Positions 25,302-35,184 are shown, counted from the stretch's first letter. The stretch: 64,000 nt of DNA from Rhizobium leguminosarum (GCF_017876795.1 NZ_JAGIOR010000001.1:2320501-2384500), one strand, 5' to 3'. Numbers and translations: made by a program. The notes: generated from the letters alone by a model not told the origin.

Positions 25302-26561
25302 ATGAAAAACACTGCTCTGAAAAGCTTGCTGCTTGCCTCCAGTCTGCTGAGTTCAGCGGGCCTCGTCCACGCCGCCGACGTCACGCTGACGGTCGAAAGC
25401 TGGCGTAATGACGACCTGCAAATCTGGCAGGAAAAGATCATCCCGGCCTTCGAAGCGAAGAACCCGGGCATCAAGATCGTCTTCTCGCCGACCGCGCCGA
25501 CCGAATACAACGCGTCGCTGAACGCCAAGCTCGATGCCGGCTCTGCAGGCGATATCATCACCTGCCGCCCGTTCGATGCCTCGCTCGAACTCTTCAACAA
25601 GAAGCAGCTCGCCGACATCACCAGCCTGCCGGGCATGGAAAACTTCTCGCCGGTCGCCAAGGCCGCTTGGAGCACCGACGACGGCAAGTCGACTTTCTGC
25701 GTGCCGATGGCTTCGGTCATCCACGGCTTTATCTACAATAAGGATGCCTTCGACAAGCTCGGCATCTCGGTGCCGAAGACTCAGGACGAGTTCTACGCAG
25801 CGCTCGACAAGATCAAGGCCGACGGCACCTACATCCCGCTCGCCATGGGCACGAAGGATCTCTGGGAAGCCGCCACCATGGGCTACCAGAACATCGGCCC
25901 GAACTACTGGAAGGGTGAGGACGGCCGCGCCGCCCTGATCTCCGGCAAGCAGAAGCTGACCGATGCCGACTGGGTCAAGCCCTATGAAGAGCTTGTCAAG
26001 TGGAAGCCTTACCTCGGCGACGGCTTCGAAGCGCAGACCTACTCCGACAGCCAGAACCTCTTCACACTGGGCCGCGCAGCGATCTATCCGGCCGGTTCGT
26101 GGGAAATCTCGTTGTTCAACAGCCAGGCCCAATTCAAGATGGGCGCCTTCCCGCCGCCGGTTCCAAAGGCCGGCGACACGGGCTACATTTCCGACCACCC
26201 GGATATCGGCGTCGCCCTGAACACGAAGAGCACCCATGCCGAGGAAGCCAAGAAGTTCCTCACCTGGGTCGCTTCGCCTGAATTCGCCGATATTTATGCC
26301 AATGCGCTGCCGGGCTTCTTCAGCTTGAACTCCAACCCGGTCAAGATGTCCGATCCGCTTGCTCAGGAATTCGTTTCCTGGCGCGGCCCGTACAAGTCGA
26401 CCGTGCGCTCGACCTACCAGATCCTGTCGCGCGGTAAGCCGAACCTGGAAAACGAGACCTGGGTTGAATCGGCCAATGTGATCAACGGCACGGATAAGCC
26501 GCAGGTCGCTGCCGAGAAACTCCAGAAGGGCCTCGACAGCTGGTACAAGCCGGCCAAGTGA
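25302..26561 (+). CDS. Sugar ABC transporter substrate-binding protein
   Basis: A 419-residue periplasmic protein of family 1 with a Sec signal peptide (KSLLLASSLLSSAGLVHAAD, cleavage near residue 25). The mature part starts VTLTVESWRNDDLQIWQEKI, a sugar-binding pattern, and includes IIPAFEAKNPGIKIVF. A strong AGGAGAGG precedes the ATG. It is the first gene of an importer operon divergent from a BadF-type kinase and UTRA regulator, which suggests an amino sugar or oligosaccharide ligand. Confidence 0.9.
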   Translation: MKNTALKSLLLASSLLSSAGLVHAADVTLTVESWRNDDLQIWQEKIIPAFEAKNPGIKIVFSPTAPTEYNASLNAKLDAGSAGDIITCRPFDASLELFNKKQLADITSLPGMENFSPVAKAAWSTDDGKSTFCVPMASVIHGFIYNKDAFDKLGISVPKTQDEFYAALDKIKADGTYIPLAMGTKDLWEAATMGYQNIGPNYWKGEDGRAALISGKQKLTDADWVKPYEELVKWKPYLGDGFEAQTYSDSQNLFTLGRAAIYPAGSWEISLFNSQAQFKMGAFPPPVPKAGDTGYISDHPDIGVALNTKSTHAEEAKKFLTWVASPEFADIYANALPGFFSLNSNPVKMSDPLAQEFVSWRGPYKSTVRSTYQILSRGKPNLENETWVESANVINGTDKPQVAAEKLQKGLDSWYKPAK

Positions 26562-26567
26562 ATGTGT

Positions 26568-26593
26568 GGAGGGGTGGCGTTTGCCGCCCCTCC
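26568..26593 (+). other. Hairpin after the sugar-binding-protein gene
   Basis: GGAGGGGTGGC (26568-26578) pairs with GCCGCCCCTCC (26583-26593) through one G-U pair, with a 4-nt loop, starting seven bases after the stop. No T-run follows. Further repeat-like sequence (GGGGAGAAGGAG, then GGTTGGGGAGG) extends to about 26730. It probably protects the 3' end of the binding-protein message. Confidence 0.6.
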
Positions 26594-26780
26594 CATCCGG
26601 CCTGCCGCCGCTTTCTCCGCACTTCAGGGGAGAAGGAGACTCGCAAGCGACCTTCCAGCCCGACATGGCATTCAAGCAGGGCGCGTTCCCTCTTCCCACA
26701 GGCGGAGAGAGGGTTGGGGAGGCGCAACGTTTTCCATCTGTGCTGCCCTTGCAGCCAGTCGACAAGAACAGGCAAAAGCC

Positions 26781-27728
26781 ATGAGCGAAACCCACAACGC
26801 GGTCGATATCGTCCCGATCAAGCGCCCGGTGCGCTGGCATATTCTCGTCTTCATGCTGCCGGCGGTCATCGTCTATTCCGCCATCATGGTCCTGCCGCTC
26901 ATCGAAACGCTCCGGCTTTCACTCTACAATACGGTCGACGGGCAGCCGGCCTTCGTCGGCTTTGCGAATTTCATGGTTCTGTTCGGCGATCCGCGCTGGG
27001 CGCATGATTTCTGGAACGCGCTGGTCAACAACCTTGTCTTCTTCGTCATCCACATGTGTGTGCAGAACCCGATCGGCGTGGCGCTTGCCGCCCTGCTTTC
27101 GGTGCCGAAGCTACGCGGCGTCGCCTTTTACCGCACGGCGATATTTCTTCCAACGCTGCTCTCCTTCGTGATCGTCGGCTTCATCTGGAAGCTGATCCTC
27201 TCGCCGATCTGGGGCGTGGCGCCCTGGATGCTCGATCTCATCGGGTTGAAATTCCTGTTCGCGCCCTGGCTCGGCAAGCCCGGTTCGGCGCTGATCGCCG
27301 TGTCGCTGATCTCGAACTGGCAATATATCGGCATTCCGATGATGCTGATCTATGCCGCATTGCTCAGCATCCCTGAAGAGGTGATCGAGGCGGCCGAATG
27401 CGACGGCATCACCGGCTGGGCGCAATTCTGGAAGATCAAGCTGCCGCTCATCCTGCCGGCGATCGGCATCATCTCGATCCTGACTTTCGTCGGCAATTTC
27501 AACGCTTTCGACCTGATCTACACCGTGCAGGGCGCTCTCGCCGGGCCTGACATGTCGACCGACATTCTCGGCACGCTGCTTTACCGCACCTTCTTCGGTT
27601 TCCAGCTTCAGCTCGGCGACCGCTCGATGGGTGCGACGATCGCCACGGTGATGTTCCTCATCATCCTCGCCGGCGTCTCGCTTTATCTTTTCGTCATCCA
27701 GCGGCGCATGCGTCGCTACCAATTCTGA
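26781..27728 (+). CDS. Sugar ABC transporter permease (first)
   Basis: A 315-residue membrane protein from ATG 26781; the frame is open from 26562 but that part lies in the hairpin and repeat region. The first membrane segment is WHILVFMLPAVIVYSAIMVL. The EAA loop is at VIEAAECDGITGWAQFWKIK. It forms the channel with the next permease, nine bases downstream. Confidence 0.9.
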   Translation: MSETHNAVDIVPIKRPVRWHILVFMLPAVIVYSAIMVLPLIETLRLSLYNTVDGQPAFVGFANFMVLFGDPRWAHDFWNALVNNLVFFVIHMCVQNPIGVALAALLSVPKLRGVAFYRTAIFLPTLLSFVIVGFIWKLILSPIWGVAPWMLDLIGLKFLFAPWLGKPGSALIAVSLISNWQYIGIPMMLIYAALLSIPEEVIEAAECDGITGWAQFWKIKLPLILPAIGIISILTFVGNFNAFDLIYTVQGALAGPDMSTDILGTLLYRTFFGFQLQLGDRSMGATIATVMFLIILAGVSLYLFVIQRRMRRYQF

Positions 27729-27737
27729 GGAGCGGGC

Positions 27738-28577
27738 ATGTCCAAGGCACGCACATCTCCCATTCGCACCGGCCTCATGCATCTGGCGCTTGGCGCCTAT
27801 ACGCTGGTCGCGCTGTTTCCTGTTTTCCTCACCATCGTCAACTCGTTCAAGGATCGTGCCTCGATCTTCCGTGAGCCGCTGATGATACCCACGCCGTCAA
27901 CATTCAGCCTCGTCGGCTATCTGACGGTGTTGGGGCAGGGCGATTTCGCCACCTATTTCCAGAACAGCTTCATCGTCACGATCGTCTCGATCCTGCTGGT
28001 GCTGCTTTTCGGTGCGATGGCGGCCTTTGCGCTCTCTGAATACCGTTTCCGCGGCAATATGTTGCTCGGTCTCTACATGGCGATCGGCATCATGATCCCA
28101 ATCCGTCTCGGCACGGTGGCGATCCTGCAGGGTATGGTGGCCGCCAGCCTGGTCAATACGCTGACGGCGTTGGTCCTCGTCTATACCGCGCAGGGCATAC
28201 CGCTGGCGATTTTCATCCTGTCGGAATTCATGCGCACGGTTTCGGACGATCTGAAGAATGCCGGGCGCATCGATGGGCTTTCCGAATATGCGATTTTCTT
28301 CCGGCTGGTGCTGCCGCTGGTGCGGCCAGCCATGGCAACGGTCGCGGTCTTCACCATGATCCCGATCTGGAACGATCTCTGGTTCCCGCTAATTCTGGCG
28401 CCCTCCGAGGCCACCAAGACGGTAACGCTCGGCTCGCAGATCTTCATCGGCCAGTTCGTCACCAACTGGAATGCGGTGCTGGCGGCGCTGTCGCTGGCGA
28501 TCCTGCCGATCCTCGTCCTTTACGTCATCTTCTCGCGGCAGCTGATCCGCGGCATCACGTCAGGAGCCGTCAAGTGA
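27738..28577 (+). CDS. Sugar ABC transporter permease (second)
   Basis: A 279-residue permease of the MalG/LacG type, with GAGGAGCGGGC before the ATG. Six membrane segments are visible; the EAA loop is LKNAGRIDGLSEYAIFFRLV. Its stop overlaps the GTG start of the oxidoreductase gene, so the two are translationally coupled. Confidence 0.9.
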   Translation: MSKARTSPIRTGLMHLALGAYTLVALFPVFLTIVNSFKDRASIFREPLMIPTPSTFSLVGYLTVLGQGDFATYFQNSFIVTIVSILLVLLFGAMAAFALSEYRFRGNMLLGLYMAIGIMIPIRLGTVAILQGMVAASLVNTLTALVLVYTAQGIPLAIFILSEFMRTVSDDLKNAGRIDGLSEYAIFFRLVLPLVRPAMATVAVFTMIPIWNDLWFPLILAPSEATKTVTLGSQIFIGQFVTNWNAVLAALSLAILPILVLYVIFSRQLIRGITSGAVK

Positions 28578-29638
28578 GCCAATCCGATAAACCGATCCGG
28601 GTCCTCGTTGCCGGCCTCGGCAATATGGGCCGCAGCCACGCGCTCGCCTATCACAACAATCCCGGCTTCGAGATCGTCGGTATGGTCAACCGCTCGACGC
28701 CGAAGCTGGAGACTGAGCTGCAGGGCTATACGATCCATCCCGATTTTACGACGGCGCTCGCCGAACTGAAGCCGGCCCTCTGCTCGATCAACACCTATTC
28801 CGACAGCCATGCCGATTATGCCGTCGCCGCCTTCGAGGCCGGCTGCGACGTCTTCGTCGAGAAGCCGCTGGCGACCACGGTCGCCGATGCCGAGCGCGTC
28901 GTGGCGGCGGCCAGGAAGGCAGGCCGTAAGCTGGTGATCGGCTATATTCTTCGTCATCACCCTTCCTGGACGAGGCTGATTGAAGAGGCGCGCAAACTTG
29001 GCCCGCCTTACGTCTTCCGCATGAACCTCAACCAGCAATCCAGCGGCCCGACGTGGGCGACCCACAAGTCGCTGATGCGCACGACCTCGCCGATCGTCGA
29101 TTGCGGCGTGCATTATGTCGACGTGATGTGCCAGATCACCGACGCCAAGGCCGTCGAGGTGCGCGGCATGGGGCTGCGGCTGTCGGAGGAGATCGCCGCC
29201 GACATGTATAATTACGGTCACCTGCAGGTGCTGTTCGAGGACGGTTCGGTCGGCTGGTACGAGGCCGGCTGGGGACCGATGATCTCGGAGACCGCCTTCT
29301 TCGTGAAGGATGTGATGTCGCCGAAGGGCGCGGTGTCGATCGTCATGGATCCGAACGCCAAGTCCGACGATATCGACACTCATACCAAGACCTCGGTGAT
29401 CCGTCTGCATACCGCCGAAACCGGCCCGGACGGCAAATTCATCCGGCCCGACCAGGACATGACGATGACGGGCGAGCCCGGTCATCAGGCGCTCTGCGAC
29501 CTGGAGCAGGCCTTCGTGCTGAGGGCGATCCGTGAGGATCTGAACCTCGATCGCCATATGGCGGATGCGGTGGCGTCGCTGCGCATCTGCCTTGCCGCCG
29601 ACGAGAGCGTGCGTACCGGCCAGCCGGTCAGATTGTAA
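28574..29638 (+). CDS. Gfo/Idh/MocA family oxidoreductase
   Basis: A 354-residue NAD(P)-dependent sugar dehydrogenase-type enzyme. The Rossmann motif is [17 protein letters not shown], and the family EKP motif is present (FVEKPLATT), with the catalytic Lys region following. The C-terminal half has the [10 protein letters not shown] catalytic His/Asp pattern. It starts at GTG 28574 within the permease stop overlap. Its place inside the importer operon suggests it oxidises or epimerises the imported sugar, perhaps before phosphorylation by the divergent kinase. Confidence 0.88.
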   Translation: MSQSDKPIRVLVAGLGNMGRSHALAYHNNPGFEIVGMVNRSTPKLETELQGYTIHPDFTTALAELKPALCSINTYSDSHADYAVAAFEAGCDVFVEKPLATTVADAERVVAAARKAGRKLVIGYILRHHPSWTRLIEEARKLGPPYVFRMNLNQQSSGPTWATHKSLMRTTSPIVDCGVHYVDVMCQITDAKAVEVRGMGLRLSEEIAADMYNYGHLQVLFEDGSVGWYEAGWGPMISETAFFVKDVMSPKGAVSIVMDPNAKSDDIDTHTKTSVIRLHTAETGPDGKFIRPDQDMTMTGEPGHQALCDLEQAFVLRAIREDLNLDRHMADAVASLRICLAADESVRTGQPVRL

Positions 29639-29648
29639 GGGGAAATCA

Positions 29649-30650
29649 GTGGGATCGCTTCAACTCAAATCCATCCGCAAGACCTATGGCACGCATGAGG
29701 TGCTGAAAGGTATCGACCTCGAGGTCAACGACGGCGAATTCGTCATCTTCGTCGGGCCGTCGGGCTGCGGGAAGTCGACGCTGTTGCGCAGCATAGCAGG
29801 CCTCGAGGACGTCACCTCAGGCGCTGTCGTCATCAACGGCCGAGACGAGACGCTGACGCCGCCGGCCAAGCGCGGCATCGCCATGGTGTTCCAATCCTAT
29901 GCGCTTTATCCACATCTGACGGTCAAGGACAATATGGGGCTCGGCCTCAAACAGGCCGGCACCGCCAAGGACGAGATCGAAAAGCGCGTCGGTAAGGCGT
30001 CGGGCATGCTGTCGCTGGAGCCCTATCTGGCGCGCCGGCCGGCGGAACTCTCCGGCGGCCAGCGCCAGCGCGTCGCGATCGGCCGCGCCATTGTGCGCGA
30101 GCCGGAGCTCTTCCTGTTCGACGAGCCGCTGTCGAACCTCGATGCGGCGCTACGCGTCCAGACCCGCCTCGAAATCGCCCGGCTGCACCGCAGCCTGAAG
30201 GCGACGATGATCTATGTCACCCACGATCAGGTCGAGGCGATGACGCTTGCCGACAAGATCGTCGTCTTGAATGCCGGGGCGATCGAGCAGATCGGTTCGC
30301 CGATGGAACTCTACAACCGCCCGGCCAATGTCTTCGTCGCCGGCTTCATCGGCTCGCCGCAGATGAATTTCATTGCGGCCGAGAAGGTCGGCGATCACAG
30401 CGCCAAGACGATCGGCGTGCGCCCCGAACACATGACGCTGTCGCGCGATCAGGGGACTTGGGCTGCGAAGGTCGTGCATGTCGAGCATCTCGGCGCCGAC
30501 ACGATCATCTACCTGGAATCCGACCAGTGCGGCCTGCTGACGGCCCGCCTCTTCGGCGAACACCAGTACGAGCCCGACGAGATCGTCTATGCGACGCCGG
30601 ACCAGGCGCATGTCCACCGCTTCGATGTGGACGACCAGGCGATCCGCTGA
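29649..30650 (+). CDS. Sugar ABC transporter ATPase, UgpC/MsmK type
   Basis: A 333-residue ATPase from GTG 29649, with AAGGGGAAATCA upstream. Walker A is GPSGCGKS, signature [15 protein letters not shown], Walker [13 protein letters not shown], switch His in [10 protein letters not shown]. The C-terminal regulatory OB-fold region is shorter than in UgpC (about 333 versus 356-370 residues). It completes the importer operon and is followed by a strong bidirectional terminator. Confidence 0.92.
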   Translation: MGSLQLKSIRKTYGTHEVLKGIDLEVNDGEFVIFVGPSGCGKSTLLRSIAGLEDVTSGAVVINGRDETLTPPAKRGIAMVFQSYALYPHLTVKDNMGLGLKQAGTAKDEIEKRVGKASGMLSLEPYLARRPAELSGGQRQRVAIGRAIVREPELFLFDEPLSNLDAALRVQTRLEIARLHRSLKATMIYVTHDQVEAMTLADKIVVLNAGAIEQIGSPMELYNRPANVFVAGFIGSPQMNFIAAEKVGDHSAKTIGVRPEHMTLSRDQGTWAAKVVHVEHLGADTIIYLESDQCGLLTARLFGEHQYEPDEIVYATPDQAHVHRFDVDDQAIR

Positions 30651-30665
30651 GCGCATCACAGAAAG

Positions 30666-30726
30666 AAAAAGCCCCGCCAGTAAACTGACCCCGTAAAGTC
30701 GGGCAGTTTACAGTGCGGGGCTTTTT
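30666..30726. terminator. Bidirectional terminator after the sugar ABC operon
   Basis: AAAAAGCCCCGC (30666-30677) and GCGGGGCTTTTT (30715-30726) pair perfectly. An inner AGTAAACTG/CAGTTTAC stem extends the structure. It has a T-run on each strand and serves the two convergent genes around it. Confidence 0.85.
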
Positions 30727-30752
30727 ATTTCAGTCGGCGTGCGCCGGTTCGA

Positions 30753-31058
30753 TCAGCCGAGCACCGGCCGCATGAAGCTACGTTCATAGCTGACGATACT
30801 GCGGTTGCGCTTGTCGAGTTCGAAAGCGGCCTGACATTCAGGATCGCTTGCCATGCGCGTGCGGTAGTCCTCGTAGGCGGCCAGGCTCGGGAAGGAAAAC
30901 AATGCAATGGCAATGTTGTTGGCGCCTTCGGATGGCAGGAAATAGCCGTGATGGGTGCCGCCCATCCTGTTGACGATCGGAATCCAGAGCCGGGCATATT
31001 CCTCGAATTCGGCAAGCTTGTACGGATCAATCACATAACGCAGGTGGCAGGTAATCAT
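30753..31058 (-). CDS. NIPSNAP family protein
   Basis: A 101-residue protein from ATG 31058 (MITCHLRYVIDPYKLAEFEE), with GGGATATTTTC upstream; the frame could extend to 31109 without a better signal. It matches the small NIPSNAP dimeric alpha/beta-barrel family, with WIPIVNRMGGTHHGYFLPSE and YERSFMRPVL at the end. Bacterial members have no agreed function. It stands alone between two terminators. Confidence 0.82.
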   Translation of the reverse strand: MITCHLRYVIDPYKLAEFEEYARLWIPIVNRMGGTHHGYFLPSEGANNIAIALFSFPSLAAYEDYRTRMASDPECQAAFELDKRNRSIVSYERSFMRPVLG

Positions 31059-31205
31059 TGAAAATATCCCGTCGCTTGAAACGCCGGGCGAAGAGCTGTC
31101 CCGGCTCATTTGGTTTGGGCAACTTCTGGCACCGAGCTGGGAGAGTTCAAGTGCTTTGTGGTGATGGCTGCATCACGTTTGCTGACAGTTCGGCCGACCG
31201 ACCTG

Positions 31206-31234
31206 AAAAAGGCGCCGTTTTGCGGCGCCTTTTG
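31206..31234 (-). terminator. Terminator of the RpiR-linked ABC operon
   Basis: AAAGGCGCCG (31208-31217) pairs with CGGCGCCTTT (31223-31232) through a 5-nt loop. It lies 21 bases beyond the stop of the ATPase gene, and on the minus strand a T-run follows the stem. Confidence 0.75.
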
Positions 31235-31254
31235 CGTGAGCGGTATTGGCGAAT

Positions 31255-32316
31255 TCAGTCGCGGATGATCAGCAGGTCGGCTGCCATGAAGCGCAGCGTC
31301 ACGGTTTCGCCGGCCTGCGGCGGGGTGGTGCCCGGGCTGTTGAACATGTCGAAGGAGATGACGTTGCCGCCGACATTCATGCGGGTGCGGATGACCGACC
31401 CGAGGAAGTGGGCCGAGACGACTTGACCGGTCAGCGCCGTATCGCTTCTGATGCTGTCGGAGAGTGAGCCAGCTTCCGGGCGCAGGGCCAGCGAGATGGT
31501 TTCGCCGGCCTTGTGAGCCGCGACCGACTGTTTCAGCGTGATAGTCTGATCGCCGATCTGGATGCGGTTGGCGTCGGGGTCGACGACCTTGGCCTCAATG
31601 AGGTTCAGCGTACCGACGAAGGAGGCGACGAAGCGCGTTGCCGGCGTGTTGTAGATCTCGAAGGGCGAACCGATCTGGTCGGCCTTGCCGGCATTCATGA
31701 CGACGATGCGGTCGGAGATTGACAGGGCTTCTTCCTGGTCGTGGGTAACGAAGACCGTGGTGATGCCGAGCTGCTGCTGGATCTGGCGGATTTCCTCGCG
31801 CAGCGACACGCGGATCTTGGCGTCGAGTGCAGAGAGCGGCTCGTCAAGCAGCAGCACCTGCGGCTTGACGGCAAGCGCACGGGCAAGGGCGACGCGCTGC
31901 TGCTGGCCGCCGGACAGCTGGTAGGGGAAGCGGTCGGCCAGATGATCGAGCTTGATCAGGCCGAGCATTTCCTTGACGCGGGCGTCGATCTCAGGCTTGG
32001 GGGCTCCGGCGACTTTGAGGCCGAAGGCGACGTTGTCGTGCACTGTCATGTTCGGGAACAGCGCGTAGGCCTGGAACACCATGCCGATATTGCGCTGGTT
32101 CGGCTTCAGCGCGCTCTGGTCCTTGCCGTTGATGGTCAGGATTCCACCCGTCGGCGTTTCGAAGCCAGCGATCATGCGCAGGACGGTCGTCTTGCCGCAG
32201 CCGGATGGTCCGAGGAAGGAGACGAATTCGCCCTTCTCGATGTTCATGTTGAAGTTCTTGACGACCTGAACCGGGCCGAAGGATTTTTGAATATTGGTCA
32301 GCGTGAGAAAAGACAT
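31255..32316 (-). CDS. ABC transporter ATP-binding protein, PotA type
   Basis: A 353-residue ATPase: Walker A GPSGCGKT, signature [15 protein letters not shown], Walker [12 protein letters not shown], switch His in FVTHDQEEAL, then a TOBE domain (about 245-353). It is the last gene of a minus-strand operon: binding protein, two permeases, ATPase. With a Pot-like binding protein it should import a polyamine-like or other small nitrogenous solute. The divergent gamma-glutamyl catabolic genes suggest an amine or amino alcohol. Confidence 0.9.
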   Translation of the reverse strand: MSFLTLTNIQKSFGPVQVVKNFNMNIEKGEFVSFLGPSGCGKTTVLRMIAGFETPTGGILTINGKDQSALKPNQRNIGMVFQAYALFPNMTVHDNVAFGLKVAGAPKPEIDARVKEMLGLIKLDHLADRFPYQLSGGQQQRVALARALAVKPQVLLLDEPLSALDAKIRVSLREEIRQIQQQLGITTVFVTHDQEEALSISDRIVVMNAGKADQIGSPFEIYNTPATRFVASFVGTLNLIEAKVVDPDANRIQIGDQTITLKQSVAAHKAGETISLALRPEAGSLSDSIRSDTALTGQVVSAHFLGSVIRTRMNVGGNVISFDMFNSPGTTPPQAGETVTLRFMAADLLIIRD

Positions 32317-32328
32317 GAGCCAGTTACC

Positions 32329-33117
32329 TTAAGCCTTTGCCGGGCGGGCTTTGCCGAAGCGAGAAACGAGGTTGAGCAGGCCCATGCTGAGCCAGGTGAT
32401 CGAGAAGGCGATGACGGCGAGCGCCGAAGGCTCGTAGGCCTTGTTGGCGCCGACGAGCTGCAGGTAGGGACCGAAGGCCGGACGATTGAGCAGCGCGGCG
32501 AAGGTGAATTCGCCCATGACGATCGCGAGCGTGATGAAAGCGCCTGACAGCACGCCGCTCATGACATTGGGGAAAATGCACTTGAACATGATGGTCGTCC
32601 AGCGGGCGCCAAGGCTCTCGGCCGCCTCCGTCAGGGTGCGGACGTCGATGGCGCGCATGGCGGTATCGACGGCGCGGTACATGTAGGGCAGCGACAGCGT
32701 GATATAGGAGAAGACCAGCAGGATATTGGTGCCGGTCGTCGAACCCGTCAGCGGCAGGTAGGACGACGAATTATACATCCTGAGGTAACCGAAGACGATG
32801 ACGATCGCCGGAATGACCAGCGGCAGCAGCGTGATGAATTCGACGACAGGGCGCATCTGCGGCAGGCGTAGCCGCACCCAGTAAGCCGTCGGCACGACGA
32901 GCAGCATGCCGAAGACGATGGTCAAAAGCGCCATCATCATGGAATAGCCGAAGGTCTCGCGGAACTGGGCGTCCGAGAAGACCGACTGATAGGCATCGAG
33001 GCTGTATTCACCGCGGCGCATGCGCAGCGAAAATTCAATGGTGCCGATCAACGGAATGATGAAATAGGACGCGCCCAAAATAATGGCGATCCAGGCTCCG
33101 AGACGTTGCGCTTTCAT
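32329..33117 (-). CDS. ABC transporter permease, PotC-like
   Basis: A 262-residue permease. The start ATG 33117 overlaps the previous stop (ATGA); a GTG at 33126 would add three residues. Membrane segments begin at GAWIAIILGASYFIIPLIGT; the EAA loop is LTEAAESLGARWTTIMFKCI. It partners the PotB-like permease just upstream. Confidence 0.9.
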   Translation of the reverse strand: MKAQRLGAWIAIILGASYFIIPLIGTIEFSLRMRRGEYSLDAYQSVFSDAQFRETFGYSMMMALLTIVFGMLLVVPTAYWVRLRLPQMRPVVEFITLLPLVIPAIVIVFGYLRMYNSSSYLPLTGSTTGTNILLVFSYITLSLPYMYRAVDTAMRAIDVRTLTEAAESLGARWTTIMFKCIFPNVMSGVLSGAFITLAIVMGEFTFAALLNRPAFGPYLQLVGANKAYEPSALAVIAFSITWLSMGLLNLVSRFGKARPAKA

Positions 33118-34007
33118 TTCTGCCACCGTTCGGCGCGCATGCGCAGCATGAGGTACAGGACGTTGGAGACGCCGGTGATGACGATCATTCCGAGCGCGAT
33201 GGCGTAACCGAGGTTGGCATTATGCAGAACGTCGCCGCGGATCTGTGCATAGAGAAGGATCGGCACGATGTTGAGCGAGCTGCCGGTCAGTGCGAAGGCG
33301 GTGGCAATGGCACCGAAGGCGTTGGCGAAGAGCAGCAGCGTCGTGCCAAGCAGGCTAGGCCAGAGGATCGGCAGCGCCACCATCGTCCAGTACTGGCGGT
33401 TCGTCGCGCCAAGGATCTGCGAGGCTTCGCGCCATTCCTTCTTCATGCCGTCGAGGGCAGGCGTCAGGATCAGCACCATCAGCGGGATCTGGAAATACAT
33501 ATAGGTGATGGTGAGGCCGAGGAAGGACAGCAGGTTGAAGCCGGTGCCGTACAGATTGAAGCCAAACCATTCCCGCAGGAAGATCGTTACAAGGCCGGTG
33601 CGGCCGAGCGTTGCCAGAAAGGCGAAGGCGAGCGGCACGCCGGCGAAATTCGAGGCGACGCCGGAGAAGGTCAAAAGGGTCGAGCGGACGGAGGCGGGCA
33701 GGCCACCGAGCACGACGGCCCAGGCGAGGAAAAAGCCGATCAACGCGCCGCCGAGAGCGGATGCCACCGAGACACGGATACTGATCCAGTAAGCGCTCAT
33801 GATCGAGGGGGTAAAGAGACCGCCGATATTCTTCAGCGTGAGGTCGCCCTCGGGGGTCAGGAACGCGCCCGCCACGAGATAAAGCGTGGGGATGATCAGG
33901 AACAGCAGGGAGAAGATAATGAAGGGTGCAATGCCCAGCCAGTCGATCACGCGATCTCTGTTGATCAAGGGGGCGCTGCTCACCATAGGCGTTGAAACCG
34001 TGCTCAT
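33114..34007 (-). CDS. ABC transporter permease, PotB-like
   Basis: A 297-residue permease with about six membrane segments, the first being LGIAPFIIFSLLFLIIPTLY. The EAA loop is WREASQILGATNRQYWTMVA, slightly degenerate at the first position. It follows a compact hairpin that separates it from the binding-protein gene. Confidence 0.9.
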   Translation of the reverse strand: MSTVSTPMVSSAPLINRDRVIDWLGIAPFIIFSLLFLIIPTLYLVAGAFLTPEGDLTLKNIGGLFTPSIMSAYWISIRVSVASALGGALIGFFLAWAVVLGGLPASVRSTLLTFSGVASNFAGVPLAFAFLATLGRTGLVTIFLREWFGFNLYGTGFNLLSFLGLTITYMYFQIPLMVLILTPALDGMKKEWREASQILGATNRQYWTMVALPILWPSLLGTTLLLFANAFGAIATAFALTGSSLNIVPILLYAQIRGDVLHNANLGYAIALGMIVITGVSNVLYLMLRMRAERWQK

Positions 34008-34043
34008 GGAAAAAGCTCATCCTGGGGCGTCGGAGTGAGAAAA

Positions 34044-34068
34044 CCTCCCCGCCTATGCGGCGGGGAGG
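34044..34068 (-). terminator. Hairpin with T-run between binding-protein and permease genes
   Basis: CCTCCCCGCC (34044-34053) pairs exactly with GGCGGGGAGG (34059-34068) across 5 nt. On the minus strand it is followed by TTTTCTC, so it can act as a partial terminator that lets the binding protein be made in excess of the permeases. Confidence 0.75.
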
Positions 34069-34080
34069 CAGGATCAGAAG

Positions 34081-35184
34081 TTACTTGACGCTGGCGCCGA
34101 CCACGGAATCCCAGTTCTTGGTGATGGTTTCCTTGCCGGCGGCCTGCTCTTCGAGCGTCGGGAAGACGGCCTTTTCGTAGGCTGCTGCCGGCGGCAGCTT
34201 GTCGAGCAGGTCCTTCGGGATCTTGTTGTTCTTGGCAAGATCGTTGAAGCGGATCGGGTGGCAATAGCCCTTCAGCCAGCCGAGCTGACCTTCGTCGGAA
34301 TAGAGGTATTCCATCCAGAGCTTCGCAGCGTTCGGATGCGGAGCGAAGGCCGAAATCGCCTGGACGTAGACACCGGCAACGACGCCCGTTTTCGGAACGA
34401 CAACCTCGAACGGAGGGTTGCCCTTGAGGCTCTGGCCCCAGGAGAGGGCGTTGTAGTCCCAGGCGACGATGATCGGTGTGGAGCCCTGTGCGAACGGAGC
34501 GGCCTTGCCGACGACCGGCACGAAATTGCCGGCTTTGTTGAGTTCGGCGAAGAACTTCAGGCCTTCTTCGCCTGCCTTGGCCGCGTCACCGCCGGATGCG
34601 GAAAGACCAGAGGCGTAGACGCCTTGGACAGCCTGGTTGGCCGTGCGCGGGTCGCCTGCGAGGGCGACGGTATTTGCGTAGTCGCTCTTCTTCAGGTCTG
34701 GCCAGTCGACCGGCGATTCCTTGACGAGATCCTTGTTCACGAGGAACGAGAGAACGCCGTAATAGTCGCCGTACCAGTAGCCTTCGGCATCCTTGGCCGA
34801 ATCCGGGATCGAATCCCAGGTGGAAACCTTATAGGGCTGAATCAGCCCGTCCTTCTTGGCGGACGGACCGAAGGAGAGGCCGACGTCGATAACGTCAGGA
34901 GCTTGCGGGCCAGTGTTGCCCTTGTTCGCCTTGATGGCTTCCACTTCGTCGCCCGACCCTGCGTCCGGGTTCAGTTCGTTGACCTCAAGGCCATACTTGG
35001 CCTTGAATCCGGCGATGACATCGCCATAGCCGCACCAGTCGTGCGGAAGGGCGATCGTCGTCAGCGTGCCTTCCTTCTTGGCGGCGGCGATAAGTTCGGC
35101 GCTCGGCTCGGCGGCGGCAATCGCGGTCGAAGCCACGATCATCGCAGTAGAGAGCGACAGAAGTCGAGAAATGTTAGAGATCAC
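34081..35184 (-). CDS. ABC transporter solute-binding protein, PotD/Fe3+-type
   Basis: A 367-residue periplasmic protein read from GTG 35184, with GAAGGAGAACAACA just upstream; the open frame back to 35421 is non-coding. The Sec signal is LLSLSTAMIVASTAIAAAEP. The mature part begins SAELIAAAKKEGTLTTIALP, the family 1 type seen for iron, 2-aminoethylphosphonate and polyamine binders. There is no Tyr-rich iron site that I can point to. It is the first transporter gene after the RpiR regulator. Confidence 0.86.
   Translation of the reverse strand: MISNISRLLSLSTAMIVASTAIAAAEPSAELIAAAKKEGTLTTIALPHDWCGYGDVIAGFKAKYGLEVNELNPDAGSGDEVEAIKANKGNTGPQAPDVIDVGLSFGPSAKKDGLIQPYKVSTWDSIPDSAKDAEGYWYGDYYGVLSFLVNKDLVKESPVDWPDLKKSDYANTVALAGDPRTANQAVQGVYASGLSASGGDAAKAGEEGLKFFAELNKAGNFVPVVGKAAPFAQGSTPIIVAWDYNALSWGQSLKGNPPFEVVVPKTGVVAGVYVQAISAFAPHPNAAKLWMEYLYSDEGQLGWLKGYCHPIRFNDLAKNNKIPKDLLDKLPPAAAYEKAVFPTLEEQAAGKETITKNWDSVVGASVK

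Noticed and set aside
25353..26840. 495-codon frame antisense to the sugar-binding protein
   Set aside because: Shadow of the binding-protein gene, and it runs through the hairpin region.
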